A DNA stretch of 64,000 bases from Rouxiella silvae. GTDB lineage: Bacteria; Pseudomonadota; Gammaproteobacteria; Enterobacterales; Enterobacteriaceae. Under the pieces are notes generated by a model. The model was not told the DNA's origin. It saw only the letters and a list, made by a program, of their open reading frames with translations, and did no database searches. Below, in pieces: positions 1 to 9,758 of this stretch. The position numbers and the translations under genes were made by a program. The stretch covers positions 62,001 to 126,000 of the forward strand of contig NZ_MRWD01000001.1 of NCBI RefSeq assembly GCF_002093625.1, written 5' to 3'. Within the stretch, counting starts at the first letter, position 1. Every line of letters starts with the position of its first letter.

Positions 1-85
1 GACGTCTAAGTTGGCTAAAGGTTAATTCATGCGCACGCTCTGGATCGAGCTGAAACAGTGCTTTCTTAACGAAGGGATAATACAT
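1..85 (-). CDS. pyrD: Dihydroorotate dehydrogenase (quinone), N-terminal fragment
   Basis: Only the first 28 codons are in the window; the gene runs off the left edge. The peptide starts [20 protein letters not shown], which is the amphipathic membrane-associating N-terminus of class 2 (quinone-linked) dihydroorotate dehydrogenase. The enzyme oxidises dihydroorotate to orotate in pyrimidine synthesis at the inner membrane. The start ATG (83-85 on the reverse strand) is preceded by a good AGGAG ribosome site. The gene is divergent from ssuE. The identification rests on a short but very characteristic N-terminus and on the expected neighbourhood. Confidence 0.9.
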   Translation of the reverse strand, partial: MYYPFVKKALFQLDPERAHELTFSQLRR

Positions 86-102
86 GGATTCTCCTGAGGT
101 CC

Positions 103-155
103 CGGTGGCTAATGGCTGGTGGCCAGTCGGGGCGATATTATCGGCTAAGCCACCG
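103..155 (-). promoter_or_regulatory. pyrD mRNA leader inverted repeat
   Basis: The arms CGGTGGCT (103-110) and AGCCACCG (148-155) are perfect reverse complements and lie in the pyrD leader just upstream of the Shine-Dalgarno. In E. coli, pyrC and pyrD translation is controlled by a leader hairpin that forms only on transcripts with certain 5' ends. Whether this stem plays that role here is inference. Confidence 0.4.
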
Positions 156-192
156 CCAATTGGAATTGATTCCCGTCAAAAAAGGGCATTCT

Positions 193-208
193 ACGCAAAC
201 GATATCCT
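193..208 (-). promoter_or_regulatory. Candidate PurR operator of pyrD
   Basis: The 16-mer ACGCAAACGATATCCT fits the PurR consensus ANGCAANCGNTTNCNT at all fixed positions but one. It overlaps a minus-strand -10-like TAGAAT (188-193), where a repressor would block RNA polymerase. E. coli pyrD is a known PurR target with a promoter-overlapping operator, so position and sequence agree. Confidence 0.6.
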
Positions 209-399
209 TTTTATTTTCTTCTGTAGAACATGCTGGTCACAGTAAACGCCCACGCAGTGACAGATTTCCCCTTCTTATCCATTTTTGAACTATTAAATCC
301 TAAAATTTAGATTTCCAGTCATAAGCTATCGCCTGCTAATTTAAATCGAAATCTATAAAAATTTGTTAGTTATATAACTACTGGTTATAAGGGGTCGTA
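209..399 (+). promoter_or_regulatory. AT-rich ssuE upstream region
   Basis: There is no gene here. The segment is very AT-rich and contains a perfect 12-bp palindrome AGTTATATAACT (368-379) just before the ssuE ribosome site (AAGGGG, 390-395). In E. coli this operon needs the LysR-type activators Cbl and CysB, which bind AT-rich upstream DNA. I could not define an individual site with confidence. Confidence 0.35.
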
Positions 400-975
400 A
401 TGAAAGTCATATCACTGGCAGGTAGCCCACGTCAGCCGTCACGTTCTTCAGCCTTGCTCGCACTCAGCCACCAGTGGCTCACCGCACGCGGCGTTGAGGT
501 TGTCTCCTACAGCCTTCAGGATTTTTCTGCCGACGATCTGCTGTTTGCCAATTTTAACAGTCCACAGCTAAAAGAGCTTATTGCTCAATTGGATACCGCA
601 GATGGATTGCTGATCGCGACGCCAGTCTATAAAGCCTCCCTTTCGGGTGCGCTAAAGACGTTACTTGACCTGCTTCCCGAGCGCGCGCTCGAACATAAAG
701 TGGTGCTGCCACTCGCCACCGCGGGTTCAACCGGTCACATGTTGGCGATTGACTACGCGTTGAAACCGGTTCTGAACGCCTTGAAGGCGCAAGAAGTGTT
801 ACAGGGCGTGTTTGCCGACGACAAATTGATTGGCCAATATCAACACTTCCCGGCGGAGCTGGAAGAAGGTTTGCAAGCACGTCTGGATGACTCGCTTGAA
901 ACCTTTATTACCGCGTTGGGACATCGTCACACCCTGGCTATCGCACGGGCAAAACGTCAACACGCTCACGCATAA
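400..975 (+). CDS. ssuE: NADPH-dependent FMN reductase of the alkanesulfonate system
   Basis: This 191-residue flavodoxin-like flavin reductase supplies reduced FMN to the monooxygenase SsuD. The N-terminal loop [14 protein letters not shown] is the FMN-phosphate binding motif. [10 protein letters not shown] (residues 116-125) carries the tyrosine (Y119 here) that forms the pi-helix typical of two-component FMN reductases. Length matches E. coli SsuE. The start follows AAGGGG at suitable spacing. It is the first gene of ssuEADCB; 13 bp separate its stop from the ssuA start, so co-transcription is expected. Confidence 0.95.
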   Translation: MKVISLAGSPRQPSRSSALLALSHQWLTARGVEVVSYSLQDFSADDLLFANFNSPQLKELIAQLDTADGLLIATPVYKASLSGALKTLLDLLPERALEHKVVLPLATAGSTGHMLAIDYALKPVLNALKAQEVLQGVFADDKLIGQYQHFPAELEEGLQARLDDSLETFITALGHRHTLAIARAKRQHAHA

Positions 976-988
976 ACGGGAAGACGTT

Positions 989-1954
989 ATGAAAATTTTT
1001 GGCTTACGTATTATTGCCGCATTGGCGCTGACCTTTGGGCTTGGTAGCATCTTGCCAGCTCAAGCGCAGGAAAAAGATCCGCCTCAGTTTCGCGTTGCCA
1101 TTCAAAAAGGCTCGGTCGGACTCATATTGGCCAAAAATCATCACCTGTTAGAAAATCGTTTTCCTCATACCAAAATCACTTGGGTAGAATTTCCGGCAGG
1201 GCCACAGATCCTTGAGGCCTTGAACGTGGGCAGCATTGATTTCGGTGGTACTGGCGATCTGCCGCCGCTGTTTGCCCAGGCAGCCGGTGCAGACCTGCTT
1301 TATGTTGGCTATCAACCTCCTCAGCCTAAGGCCGAAGTGATTCTGGTGCCTGAAAACAGCCCGATAAAAACGGTTGCCGACCTCAAAGGTCACACTGTTG
1401 CTTTTCAGAAAGGCTCCAGCTCGAATAATTTCGTCCTGCGCGCTCTGCAACAGGCCAATCTGAAATTTACCGATATCAAACCCATTAATCTCGCGCCCTC
1501 CGATGCGCTGGCGGCTTTCCAACAGCACGACGTCGACGCTTGGGCGATTTGGGACCCTTACTATTCTGCCGCCTTTAATCAGGGAGGCGTGCGCGTGCTC
1601 ATCGACGGCACCACGCTCAATCAGACTGGCTCTTTCTATTTAGCACCCAAGAAATTTACCGAGACCAACCCGCAGTTTATTTCTGACGTGCTGAAAGTGT
1701 TAACTCAAGCCAATGCGCTGGTGAAAACCGAGCCTCAGCAAAGTATTCAACTGCTGGCGAAATCTACCGGCCTGCCGGAAAAAGTTATCGCCACCTATTT
1801 CTCGCATTTACCCGATGAGCCGATTACGCCAGTCAATGCGTACACCGAAAAACTCCAGCAGGCGACGGCAGATTTGTTCTATCAAAACCACCTGCTACCC
1901 AAGCCGGTGGTTATCAAGGACCGCATCTGGCATGCCCCTGCACTGGCGCAATGA
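989..1954 (+). CDS. ssuA: Periplasmic aliphatic sulfonate-binding protein
   Basis: The product is a 321-residue solute-binding protein of the SsuABC importer. The chosen start (989) gives a standard signal peptide, MKIFGLRIIAALALTFGLG followed by an AQA cleavage site near residue 27. An open frame runs further upstream into ssuE but has no signal sequence and no ribosome site, so it was not used. The mature domain has the NrtA/SsuA/TauA fold: QKGSVGLILAKNH near the N-terminus and GSIDFGGTGDLPPLFAQAAG in the ligand cleft. It delivers alkanesulfonates to SsuC/SsuB. Length is close to the E. coli 319 residues. Confidence 0.93.
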   Translation: MKIFGLRIIAALALTFGLGSILPAQAQEKDPPQFRVAIQKGSVGLILAKNHHLLENRFPHTKITWVEFPAGPQILEALNVGSIDFGGTGDLPPLFAQAAGADLLYVGYQPPQPKAEVILVPENSPIKTVADLKGHTVAFQKGSSSNNFVLRALQQANLKFTDIKPINLAPSDALAAFQQHDVDAWAIWDPYYSAAFNQGGVRVLIDGTTLNQTGSFYLAPKKFTETNPQFISDVLKVLTQANALVKTEPQQSIQLLAKSTGLPEKVIATYFSHLPDEPITPVNAYTEKLQQATADLFYQNHLLPKPVVIKDRIWHAPALAQ

Positions 1955-2026
1955 TCGGCTTTGACACACGTTAATTAACCCGAATTGCTAGCTCACCGTC
2001 CGCGGTGAAAGAAAAAGGAATATCAC

Positions 2027-3181
2027 ATGAGTCTGAACGTATTTTGGTTTTTACCTACTCACGGTGACGGTCATTATCTCGGCACCAATGAAGGTGCCAG
2101 GGCTGTCGATCATGGCTATTTGACACAGATTGCGCAGGCGGTGGATCGCCTCGGCTTTGGTGGCGTGCTGATCCCGACCGGTCGTTCATGTGAAGATTCC
2201 TGGCTGGTCGCAGCGTCGTTGATTCCGGCAACCCAGAAACTGAAGTTTTTGGTAGCACTGCGTCCAGGCATAATTTCGCCTACGCTGGCGGCGCGTCAGG
2301 CGGCCACGTTGGACAGGCTGTCCAACGGGCGAGCCCTGTTTAATTTGGTCACCGGCGGTGACCCGGAAGAGTTAGCGGCCGAAGGGTTGTTCTTAAACCA
2401 TGAAGAACGCTATGAGGCCGCAGCCGAATTTACCCATATTTGGCGCAGAGTGCTTGAAGGTGAAACCGTGACCTTCGAAGGCAAACACATCAGTGTGAAA
2501 GGCGCGAGCCTGCTGCATCCGTCGGTGCAAACCCCTCGCCCACCGCTCTATTTTGGCGGCTCGTCCGAGGCGGCGCAGGAACTCGCGGGTGAACAGGTGG
2601 AACTTTATCTAACTTGGGGTGAGCCGCTGGCGCAGGTCAAAGAAAAAATTGAGCAGGTGCGTGCCCAAGCGGCTAAACATGGCCGTACAGTAAGATTCGG
2701 TATTCGCCTGCACGTGATTGTACGCGAAACCACGGAGGAAGCCTGGAAAGCGGCCGACCGTTTGATAGCCAATCTCGACGATGAAACGATTGCCAAGGCA
2801 CAGGCCAAGTTCGCCAAAACCGACTCGGTTGGGCAGCACCGCATGGCGGCGTTGCACGGCGGTAATCGCGACAAACTGGAAATAGCCCCTAACCTGTGGG
2901 CGGGCGTTGGCCTGGTGCGTGGCGGAGCGGGTACGGCACTGGTCGGTGACGGTCCAACCGTGGCGGCAAGAATGCAGGAATACGCTGACCTGGGTATTGA
3001 TACCTTTGTGCTGTCAGGTTATCCGCATTTGGAAGAAGCCTATCGCGTCGGGGAACTGCTGTTCCCTCATCTCGATTTAGCCACTGAGGACGACGTTAAC
3101 GCCCCGACACGGCGCGCCATTCAGGCGCACGGCGAGCTGGTCGCCCACGACTTCGCACCTCAGCGCGTATCAGAAAGTTGA
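2027..3181 (+). CDS. ssuD: FMNH2-dependent alkanesulfonate monooxygenase
   Basis: This 384-residue bacterial-luciferase-family TIM-barrel enzyme uses FMNH2 from SsuE and O2 to cleave C1-and-longer alkanesulfonates to aldehyde and sulfite, providing sulfur during sulfate starvation. Family features include the N-terminal [27 protein letters not shown] in the central barrel, [16 protein letters not shown], and a conserved C-terminal [21 protein letters not shown]. It starts after AAAAAGGA and sits 10 bp before ssuC. Length agrees with E. coli (381). Confidence 0.96.
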   Translation: MSLNVFWFLPTHGDGHYLGTNEGARAVDHGYLTQIAQAVDRLGFGGVLIPTGRSCEDSWLVAASLIPATQKLKFLVALRPGIISPTLAARQAATLDRLSNGRALFNLVTGGDPEELAAEGLFLNHEERYEAAAEFTHIWRRVLEGETVTFEGKHISVKGASLLHPSVQTPRPPLYFGGSSEAAQELAGEQVELYLTWGEPLAQVKEKIEQVRAQAAKHGRTVRFGIRLHVIVRETTEEAWKAADRLIANLDDETIAKAQAKFAKTDSVGQHRMAALHGGNRDKLEIAPNLWAGVGLVRGGAGTALVGDGPTVAARMQEYADLGIDTFVLSGYPHLEEAYRVGELLFPHLDLATEDDVNAPTRRAIQAHGELVAHDFAPQRVSES

Positions 3182-3191
3182 GGACCACAGT

Positions 3192-3986
3192 ATGAGCACC
3201 AAAACTGAGCGCTGGTTAGACAGAATTAGCCCGTGGGTGTTGCCGGTAGTGTTACTCGCCGCTTGGCAGCTGGCGGTGGAAGCTGGCTGGCTTTCAAACC
3301 GCATTCTGCCCGCCCCGAGCGCCGTGGTAGAGGCATTTTGGACGCTGGCAAAATCCGGCGATCTGTGGCAAAACCTGAAAATCAGCACCTTTAGAGCGTT
3401 AACCGGCTTTGTTATTGGCGGCAGTATAGGACTGCTGCTCGGCTTTATCACTGGGCTTTCCCGCTGGGGCGAGCGCCTGCTGGACAGTTCGATGCAGATG
3501 CTGCGTAACATCCCGCATCTTGCGCTGATCCCATTGGTCATTTTGTGGTTTGGTATTGATGAGTCCGCCAAGATTTTTCTGGTGGCGCTGGGTACGCTTT
3601 TCCCGATTTATCTCAACACCTATCATGGCATTCGCAATATTGACCGCGGTCTGCTGGAAATGTCGCGCAGCTACGGACTTTCCGGATTCCCGCTGTTTAT
3701 TCAGGTCGTGCTGCCCGGCGCACTGCCGTCAATTATGGTTGGCGTGCGCTTCGCCCTCGGCTTTATGTGGCTGACGCTTATCGTAGCAGAAACGATTTCT
3801 GCCAACTCCGGCATCGGTTATCTGGCGATGAATGCCCGCGAATTCTTGCAGACAGACGTCGTCGTGGTGGCGATTGTGCTTTACGCCATTCTTGGCAAAC
3901 TGGCCGACATGCTGGCACGAGCGCTAGAAAGCGTTTGGCTGCGCTGGCATCCCGCCTACCAGAAGAAACAAGGAGAGGAAGCATGA
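3192..3986 (+). CDS. ssuC: Alkanesulfonate ABC transporter permease
   Basis: A 264-residue inner-membrane permease with about six hydrophobic helices (the first around residues 14-32). The cytoplasmic EAA-type loop is seen around [23 protein letters not shown]. It forms the SsuC dimer through which sulfonates bound by SsuA pass. Its stop overlaps the ssuB start (ATGA, 3983-3986), indicating translational coupling. Confidence 0.94.
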   Translation: MSTKTERWLDRISPWVLPVVLLAAWQLAVEAGWLSNRILPAPSAVVEAFWTLAKSGDLWQNLKISTFRALTGFVIGGSIGLLLGFITGLSRWGERLLDSSMQMLRNIPHLALIPLVILWFGIDESAKIFLVALGTLFPIYLNTYHGIRNIDRGLLEMSRSYGLSGFPLFIQVVLPGALPSIMVGVRFALGFMWLTLIVAETISANSGIGYLAMNAREFLQTDVVVVAIVLYAILGKLADMLARALESVWLRWHPAYQKKQGEEA

Positions 3987-4756
3987 GTGAACCCACACGT
4001 ATTCCTCAAGGCACGCCGGTCACACTGGCAGGCATTGTCAAAAATTACGGTAACCGTGCCGTCTTAAAAGATATTAATCTTCGCATCTCACCTGGGCAGT
4101 TTGTCGCGGTAGTCGGGCGCAGCGGCTGCGGCAAAAGCACGCTTCTGCGACTGCTGGCAGGTTTAGAAAAAACCACCCGCGGCGAACTGCTCAGCGGCAG
4201 CGCTCCGCTGGGCAACGTTCAGGATGATACCCGCCTGATGTTTCAGGATGACCGCCTGCTGCCGTGGAAAAAGGTTATCGATAACGTCGGTCTTGGCCTA
4301 AAAGGGAATTGGCGACCCGCGGCTCAGTCGGCGCTTGAAGAAGTCGGCCTGGCCGATCGCGCCAACGAATGGCCCGCCGCGCTATCCGGTGGCCAAAAGC
4401 AGCGCGTTGCTTTGGCTCGCGCGTTGGTGCATCGTCCTCGGCTGCTGCTGCTCGACGAACCGTTGGGCGCACTTGACGCGTTGACCCGCATTGAAATGCA
4501 AAGTCTGATTGAGCGCCTGTGGCAACAGCACGGCTTTACCGTACTGCTCGTGACACACGATGTCAGCGAAGCCGTTACCGTTGCCGACCGTGTCATTCTT
4601 ATCGAACAAGGCGAGGTCGGGCTGGATCTGCTGGTTGATTTACCGCGTCCGCGCCGCCGAGGTTCCGTGCGGCTTGCGGAGCTGGAAGAACAGGTATTAG
4701 ACCGCGTGTTGCGCCCACAGTTGCCCAATACCGAGGCCAAGCTGGCACAGCGTTAA
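3983..4756 (+). CDS. ssuB: Alkanesulfonate ABC transporter ATP-binding protein
   Basis: A 257-residue ABC ATPase. Walker A is GRSGCGKST, the signature is LSGGQKQR, Walker B with D-loop is [16 protein letters not shown], and the switch histidine is in [10 protein letters not shown]. The start at 3983 overlaps the ssuC stop and follows AAGGAGAGGAAGC. The longer upstream open frame is an overlap with ssuC in another frame and is not needed. It energises SsuC. Last gene of the operon, convergent with pepN. Confidence 0.95.
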   Translation: MSEPTRIPQGTPVTLAGIVKNYGNRAVLKDINLRISPGQFVAVVGRSGCGKSTLLRLLAGLEKTTRGELLSGSAPLGNVQDDTRLMFQDDRLLPWKKVIDNVGLGLKGNWRPAAQSALEEVGLADRANEWPAALSGGQKQRVALARALVHRPRLLLLDEPLGALDALTRIEMQSLIERLWQQHGFTVLLVTHDVSEAVTVADRVILIEQGEVGLDLLVDLPRPRRRGSVRLAELEEQVLDRVLRPQLPNTEAKLAQR

Positions 4757-4773
4757 CTCTTTTCATGATCCAT

Positions 4774-4803
4774 AAAAAAGGGCAACATTCCTGTCGCCCT
4801 TTC
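4774..4803 (-). terminator. Terminator between ssuB and pepN
   Basis: The stem AAAGGGC/GCCCTTT encloses a short loop. Read on the minus strand it is followed by TTTTTTAT, a good intrinsic terminator for pepN. On the plus strand the T-tract is interrupted, so it may also end ssuB less efficiently. Confidence 0.75.
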
Positions 4804-4827
4804 GCTTTTACCCCTTCAACCAATCAA

Positions 4828-7479
4828 TCAGGCATCCAGCGCCTTGGTGATTTTCTCGTACAAGTCACCAGAAAGATTTTCCAGACCTTTTAACTGCTGC
4901 AACGCCTGGCGCATCAATGCCTGACGGCCTGCGTCGTAACGTTTGAGGCGGATCAGCGGCTCAATCATGCGTGCTGCAACCTGCGGGTTACGGGTATTAA
5001 GATCAGTCAGCATTTCGACCAAGAAGGCATAACCGCTGCCGTCTGTCGCGTGGAAAGCCGCTGGATTACCCTGAGCAAATGCGCCAATCAGCGAGCGAAT
5101 GCGGTTCGGGTTACCCATGGTGAACGAACGGTGCGTCAACAGACTGCGAACCTGCGCCAACACGTCGGCGGCGGGGCTGGTGGCCTGCAGGATGAACCAT
5201 TTGTCCATCACCAAGCCATCTTTGTGCCAGCGATCGTCGTAGGCAGCCAGCAAAGCATCGCGGCACCGCAGATTTGCCGCGACTGCCGCTGACATCGCCG
5301 CCAGAGAATCGGTCATATTATCAGCCTGTTCAAACTGCGTGCTGACCAGCTTGTCGGCCTGTGCCGCATCGGCGAATGCCAAATAACGCAGACACACGTT
5401 GCGCAGTGCGCGTTTACCAATGTCGGCATGCTCAACGCGATAAGTCGGCAGCGTATTGGCATGATAAACCGCCAGGAACTCATCGGTCATTTCAGTGGCC
5501 AGGCAGCGGGTAATAGACTCATGCACCGCGCTAATGGCTTCTGGATCAATAATACTAAACAATTCAGCGATTTCGTTTTCTGATGGCAGAGTCAGGATCT
5601 GCGCGGCCAGTGCGGGATCGATATTTTCATCCAACAGCACGGCGCGGAAAGCATCGGCCACGTGCAGCGGCAAAGACAGTGGCTGTTTCTGCTGATGACG
5701 CGCCACATTCAGCCTGATATAAATGGCCAGTAGACTCTGCGCCGAATCCCAGCGAGAAAAATCGTTGCTGGCATGTTTCATCAAGAAAGTCAGTTGATGA
5801 TCGCCATACTTGTAGTCCAGCTTAACCGGCGCAGAAAACTCGCGTAATAAAGAAGGGATAGGCTGATAAGCAACGTCTTCAAAAACAAAGGTTTGCTCCG
5901 CTTCAGTCACGTTCAACACATTACTGACCTTCTGACCGCCCTGCTTAAGCTCGATAACGCCACCCTGCGAGTCGTAAAGTTCGATATCCAGCGGGATGTG
6001 CAGCGGCAGCTTTTCAGTCTGATCCGGGGTTGCTGGCGTTTTCTGGCTCACAGTTAAGGTATAGGTCTGCTTCTCAACGTCATAGTCATCACGCACGGTC
6101 AAAATCGGCGTACCAGACTGGCTGTACCAGCGGCGGAACAGCGATAAATCGACGTTGGATGCGTCTTCCATCGCCTGCACGAAGTCATCGCAGGTTGCTG
6201 CACTGCCGTCATGACGCTCGAAGTAAAGCGCAACACCGGCCTGGAACTGTTGCTCGCCTAACAAAGTGTGCAGCATACGGATCACTTCCGACCCTTTCTC
6301 ATACACTGTCAGCGTGTAGAAGTTATTCATTTCAATAACTTTTTCGGGACGGATCGGGTGCGCCATCGGGCTGGCATCTTCGGCGAACTGCGCGCCGCGC
6401 ATCACGCGAACGTTGTCGATACGATTCACAGAGCGGGAACCCAGGTCGGAGCTGAACTCCTGGTCGCGGAACACGGTAAGGCCTTCTTTCAAGCTCAGTT
6501 GGAACCAGTCGCGACAGGTCACGCGGTTGCCGGTCCAGTTGTGGAAATATTCGTGTCCTATTACGGCTTCAATGCCGAGATAGTCTTTATCGGTGGCGGT
6601 TTCCGCCTTGGCCAACACGTATTTAGAGTTGAAAACGTTGAGGCCTTTATTCTCCATTGCACCCATGTTAAAGAAATCAACGGCAACAATCATAAAGATA
6701 TCAAGGTCATATTCTAGATTGAAACGCGTTTCGTCCCACTTCATTGACTGCTTCAGTGACTCCATCGCCCAGTCGGCGCGGTCAAGATTGCCGCGATCGA
6801 CGAAAATCTCCAGCGCGATATCACGCCCAGAGCGAGTAATAAAGTTGTCACGCAGCACGTCAAAGTCACCGGCTACAACGGCAAACAGGTAGCAAGGTTT
6901 TGGGAACGGATCTTGCCATTTAATCCAGTGGCGACCGCCTTCCAATTCGCCACCGTCAACGCGGTTGCCATTGGAGAGCAAGTAAGGATAAAGCGCTTTG
7001 TCGGCTACGATGCGAGTGGTAAATCGCGCCAGAACGTCTGGACGATCCAGATAATAGGTAATATGACGGAAACCTTCCGCTTCACACTGGGTACACAGCG
7101 CCTCACCCGACAGGTACAACCCCTCAAGAGCCGTATTTTTGGCCGGATGGATTTCGTTAACAATTTTCAGCTCAAAGGCTTCTGGCACACCCTTAATCAC
7201 CAGCGTGCCTTCACGCAGCTGATAGTTTGGCCAGTCCTGACCGTTAATTTTCAGGCTAATCAGCGTCAGGTCTTCGCCGTTTAACACCAGCTCAGCGCCT
7301 TCTGCACCCAGGCGTTTGACTTGACTGACGGCGGTGACCACGGTGGTCTGCGCATCGAGGTCGAAATCCAAATCAATATCAGTAATGGTGTAATCCGGGG
7401 CGCGGTAGTCGTGACGATATTTTACCTGCGGATGTTCTGATGCGTCGGTCTGTTGTTCCGTTTGCAGCTGGTCAGTCAT
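4828..7479 (-). CDS. pepN: Aminopeptidase N
   Basis: This M1-family zinc aminopeptidase, the main broad-specificity aminopeptidase of enterobacteria, acts in cytosolic peptide turnover. With the start at 7479 the protein has 883 residues (E. coli 870). It shows exopeptidase motif GAMEN at 273-277, zinc motif HEYFH at 309-313 and the third zinc ligand in LKEG at 332. The start was set at the second Met of the open frame because it has AAAGG seven bases upstream, whereas the first Met (7503) has no ribosome site. The N-terminus is about 13 residues longer than in E. coli before the shared KYRHDYRAPDY. It is divergent from pncB. Confidence 0.96.
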   Translation of the reverse strand: MTDQLQTEQQTDASEHPQVKYRHDYRAPDYTITDIDLDFDLDAQTTVVTAVSQVKRLGAEGAELVLNGEDLTLISLKINGQDWPNYQLREGTLVIKGVPEAFELKIVNEIHPAKNTALEGLYLSGEALCTQCEAEGFRHITYYLDRPDVLARFTTRIVADKALYPYLLSNGNRVDGGELEGGRHWIKWQDPFPKPCYLFAVVAGDFDVLRDNFITRSGRDIALEIFVDRGNLDRADWAMESLKQSMKWDETRFNLEYDLDIFMIVAVDFFNMGAMENKGLNVFNSKYVLAKAETATDKDYLGIEAVIGHEYFHNWTGNRVTCRDWFQLSLKEGLTVFRDQEFSSDLGSRSVNRIDNVRVMRGAQFAEDASPMAHPIRPEKVIEMNNFYTLTVYEKGSEVIRMLHTLLGEQQFQAGVALYFERHDGSAATCDDFVQAMEDASNVDLSLFRRWYSQSGTPILTVRDDYDVEKQTYTLTVSQKTPATPDQTEKLPLHIPLDIELYDSQGGVIELKQGGQKVSNVLNVTEAEQTFVFEDVAYQPIPSLLREFSAPVKLDYKYGDHQLTFLMKHASNDFSRWDSAQSLLAIYIRLNVARHQQKQPLSLPLHVADAFRAVLLDENIDPALAAQILTLPSENEIAELFSIIDPEAISAVHESITRCLATEMTDEFLAVYHANTLPTYRVEHADIGKRALRNVCLRYLAFADAAQADKLVSTQFEQADNMTDSLAAMSAAVAANLRCRDALLAAYDDRWHKDGLVMDKWFILQATSPAADVLAQVRSLLTHRSFTMGNPNRIRSLIGAFAQGNPAAFHATDGSGYAFLVEMLTDLNTRNPQVAARMIEPLIRLKRYDAGRQALMRQALQQLKGLENLSGDLYEKITKALDA

Positions 7480-7853
7480 AAAAGAACCTTTTGGCGTTTT
7501 CATTGGGATACGCGTGACGCGGTTAGAATAAACTTTATCACAGAAGGCGAAAATTCCCAGATTGTTGCCGGGATGTTGGCGACGACCGTCGAGCTTTTAG
7601 GCAAAGCGGTCAGCGTGGTCTCGCAAAGATAAAAAATAATCAGGCCAATCATTCACTTTTTTTTAACTTTTTTGTGCTATTCCCATTAACACCGCCACTA
7701 AATTATTTCGCCGGTCGTCAATTCATTGCGCAGGAGCCGAGCGCCGTATCACAGCCTCAAAACTGTGATCAACTCTCTGTATTTAATGAAATTAAAATGA
7801 AAGACATTAATTTTTAACGGGTTATTCTTTTGTTAAGACTTATCGGAAAGCGG

Positions 7854-7871
7854 TGTTTAATATCCTTAACA
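7854..7871 (+). promoter_or_regulatory. Candidate NadR operator of pncB
   Basis: The 18-mer TGTTTAATATCCTTAACA matches the enterobacterial NadR box TGTTTA-N6-TAAACA at 11 of 12 fixed positions. NadR represses NAD-biosynthesis genes, including pncB, in E. coli and Salmonella. The distance to the pncB start (274 bp) implies a long leader. Confidence 0.5.
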
Positions 7872-8030
7872 AGGCACAAATGGCCCTCGACCTGGCGCGG
7901 TGAATTGTGCTGAGATGAGGGTTCATTGGCTTGATAATGCGGTATACTTCCCGAACTTTGCCGATTTTACTCAGGTTATAAACAAATTTAATATTCGAAG
8001 TAGAAGGGGCCACGGCAAGGCAGTAAGCGA

Positions 8031-8117
8031 GTGAATTTCAATGCGCTGAAACAGATCAGTGATTTGGATGAACGAACGCAGATAATGCCGCTGTGGTTTC
8101 AAGTACTAAGAATATAG
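8031..8117 (+). CDS. Possible short upstream ORF in the pncB leader
   Basis: A GTG-initiated frame of 28 codons (VNFNALKQISDLDER...) ends at TAG, 27 bp before the pncB start and in the same frame as pncB. Upstream is only a weak AAGG-containing ribosome site. I do not recognise the peptide. It could be a leader peptide, a decayed N-terminus, or chance. The codons are ordinary for the genome, but the evidence is slight. Confidence 0.25.
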   Translation: MNFNALKQISDLDERTQIMPLWFQVLRI

Positions 8118-8144
8118 CCTGTTGCTGACGAGGATGTTGCGCGT

Positions 8145-9350
8145 ATGACTTCATTCGCCTCCCCGATTTTGACTTCATTGTTAGATACCGATGCCTATAA
8201 GCTCCACATGCAGCAGGCGGTCTATCATCGTTATGCTACGAGTCGCGTCGTTGCCGAGTTCCGTTGCCGTGGTGACGAGCTGCTGGGCGAATACGCCGAA
8301 GAGATATATGACCAGGTTCAACTGATGAGTAAACTGGCGCTGACCGAGGAAGAGTTCAGCTATCTTTCCGGCCTGCCATTCTTCAGTCAGGACTATTTGC
8401 AGTGGCTGCGTTCATTCCGCTACAACCCTGAACACGTTGAGGTATCTAACCGCAGCGGGCATTTGCATATTCGCATCTCAGGCCCGTGGCGCGAGGTTAT
8501 CATGTGGGAAGTGCCACTACTGGCGGTGATCAGTGAGGTGGTTCACAAGCATCGCTCCCCAGATGTTACGCCCGAAATGGCGGTTGAACAGCTGCGCAAA
8601 AATCTGCAAAAATTCAGGCAAGATTCTGCCGACGTTGATATCTCGGCCTTTAAACTAATGGACTTCGGCACGCGCCGCCGCTTTTCTGGCGCCGTTCAGC
8701 GGGCGATTGTTAGCACCTTAAAAGAAGAGTTCCCTTATCTGGTGGGCACCAGCAACTACGATTTAGCGCACAAGCTGCAGCTCAGTCCCGTTGGCACCCA
8801 AGCACATGAGTGGTTCCAGGCACATCAGCAACTGAGTCCGGTGCTGGCCAACAGTCAGCGCGCCGCCTTGCAAGCGTGGCTGGATGAATATCCTGACCAG
8901 TTAGGGATTGCTCTGACCGACTGCATTACCATGGACGCTTTCCTGCGCGACTTTGGTTCGAAGTTTGCCAATGCTTATCAGGGTCTGCGCCATGACTCGG
9001 GCGATCCGTTTGAATGGGGCGAGAAAGCCGTCGCTCATTACCAGAAATTAGGCATCGACCCGATGACTAAAACGTTAGTCTTCTCGGACAATCTGGACTT
9101 GGATAAGGCTCTTGACCTTTATCGCCGCTTCCACCAGCGTGTTAAATTGGTGTTTGGTATCGGCACCCGTTTAACCTGCAATATTCCCGGCGTAAAACCG
9201 CTGAATATTGTCATCAAACTGGTGCAGTGCAACGGAAAGCCGGTGGCCAAACTTTCAGATAGCCCAGGCAAAACAATTTGTCAGGACAAGGCCTTCGTTA
9301 AGGCTCTGCGCAAAGCTTTTGATTTACCCCTGGTGAAGAAAGCGTCTTAG
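8145..9350 (+). CDS. pncB: Nicotinate phosphoribosyltransferase
   Basis: A 401-residue type II phosphoribosyltransferase that makes nicotinate mononucleotide from nicotinate and PRPP in NAD salvage, with ATP-driven autophosphorylation of a histidine. Visible features are the N-terminal [31 protein letters not shown], the phosphorylated histidine in [12 protein letters not shown] (H221), and [11 protein letters not shown]. Length equals E. coli plus one residue. The start is supported by the conserved N-terminus. The ribosome site GAGG is somewhat distant (about 11 bases). Confidence 0.95.
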   Translation: MTSFASPILTSLLDTDAYKLHMQQAVYHRYATSRVVAEFRCRGDELLGEYAEEIYDQVQLMSKLALTEEEFSYLSGLPFFSQDYLQWLRSFRYNPEHVEVSNRSGHLHIRISGPWREVIMWEVPLLAVISEVVHKHRSPDVTPEMAVEQLRKNLQKFRQDSADVDISAFKLMDFGTRRRFSGAVQRAIVSTLKEEFPYLVGTSNYDLAHKLQLSPVGTQAHEWFQAHQQLSPVLANSQRAALQAWLDEYPDQLGIALTDCITMDAFLRDFGSKFANAYQGLRHDSGDPFEWGEKAVAHYQKLGIDPMTKTLVFSDNLDLDKALDLYRRFHQRVKLVFGIGTRLTCNIPGVKPLNIVIKLVQCNGKPVAKLSDSPGKTICQDKAFVKALRKAFDLPLVKKAS

Positions 9351-9371
9351 TTCTGCGTCGCGACTCCCCCA

Positions 9372-9410
9372 TTCCCCTTTCCTCCGCTGAAAAAGCCGAG
9401 GAAAGGGGAA
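9372..9410 (+). terminator. Long perfect hairpin after pncB
   Basis: A perfect 13-bp stem TTCCCCTTTCCTC (9372-9384) pairs with 9398-9410 around a 13-base loop. It starts 21 bp after the pncB stop. No T-run follows, so it may be an RNA-stabilising 3' end or a weak or factor-dependent terminator rather than a classical one. Confidence 0.5.
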
Positions 9411-9434
9411 ACATCTCTTCAGAAACATCTCTTC
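9408..9434. repeat. Tandem 14-base duplication
   Basis: GAAACATCTCTTC occurs at 9408-9420 and again at 9422-9434, a head-to-tail duplication immediately after the pncB hairpin. It looks like a replication-slippage event. No function is apparent. Confidence 0.6.
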
Positions 9435-9758
9435 TCACAGAGCTAAATTCTTCTTTATCTCTTTCAGGCTAGCGCCGTTACATCTTGTTCTTATTTTTTC
9501 TTCTTTATATAGAGGAATAGAGAGGAAGCGAAATAAGCTATTTTTTCACCACTTCCCCCCTCATTACTTTACTACCGTTTAAAGATAGGGCCGCTACAGC
9601 ATAAATGTTGCGTTCCGGCGGCGATTTCTTCTTGTGTCCTGAAAAAGGCTAAGTAACATAGCAAAACCCTTTTTTATAAAGGTGTGGCTTTCCAAGCAGG
9701 TTTTTAATACGAATTTAAAACCATCGGTATCATCAGAACTATTTTAAGAGAGAAATCT
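9435..9758 (+). promoter_or_regulatory. asnS upstream region
   Basis: No gene is visible. The pyrimidine-rich first half is followed by the asnS promoter region and leader. The asnS start has AAGAGAGA about seven bases upstream. I could not place the -35/-10 boxes securely. Confidence 0.4.

Larger units (their letters stand above)
7480..8144. other. pepN-pncB divergent intergenic region
   Basis: The 665 bp hold the promoters of both divergent genes, a NadR-like box and a short upstream ORF (both listed separately). A -10-like TATACT lies near 7943 in the pncB direction. Otherwise I see no gene or RNA here. Confidence 0.6.

Noticed and set aside
3767-3982. Extended N-terminus for ssuB overlapping ssuC
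   Set aside because: The extension is translated from another frame of ssuC and is basic and low-complexity. ATG at 3983 has a strong ribosome site and matches family length.
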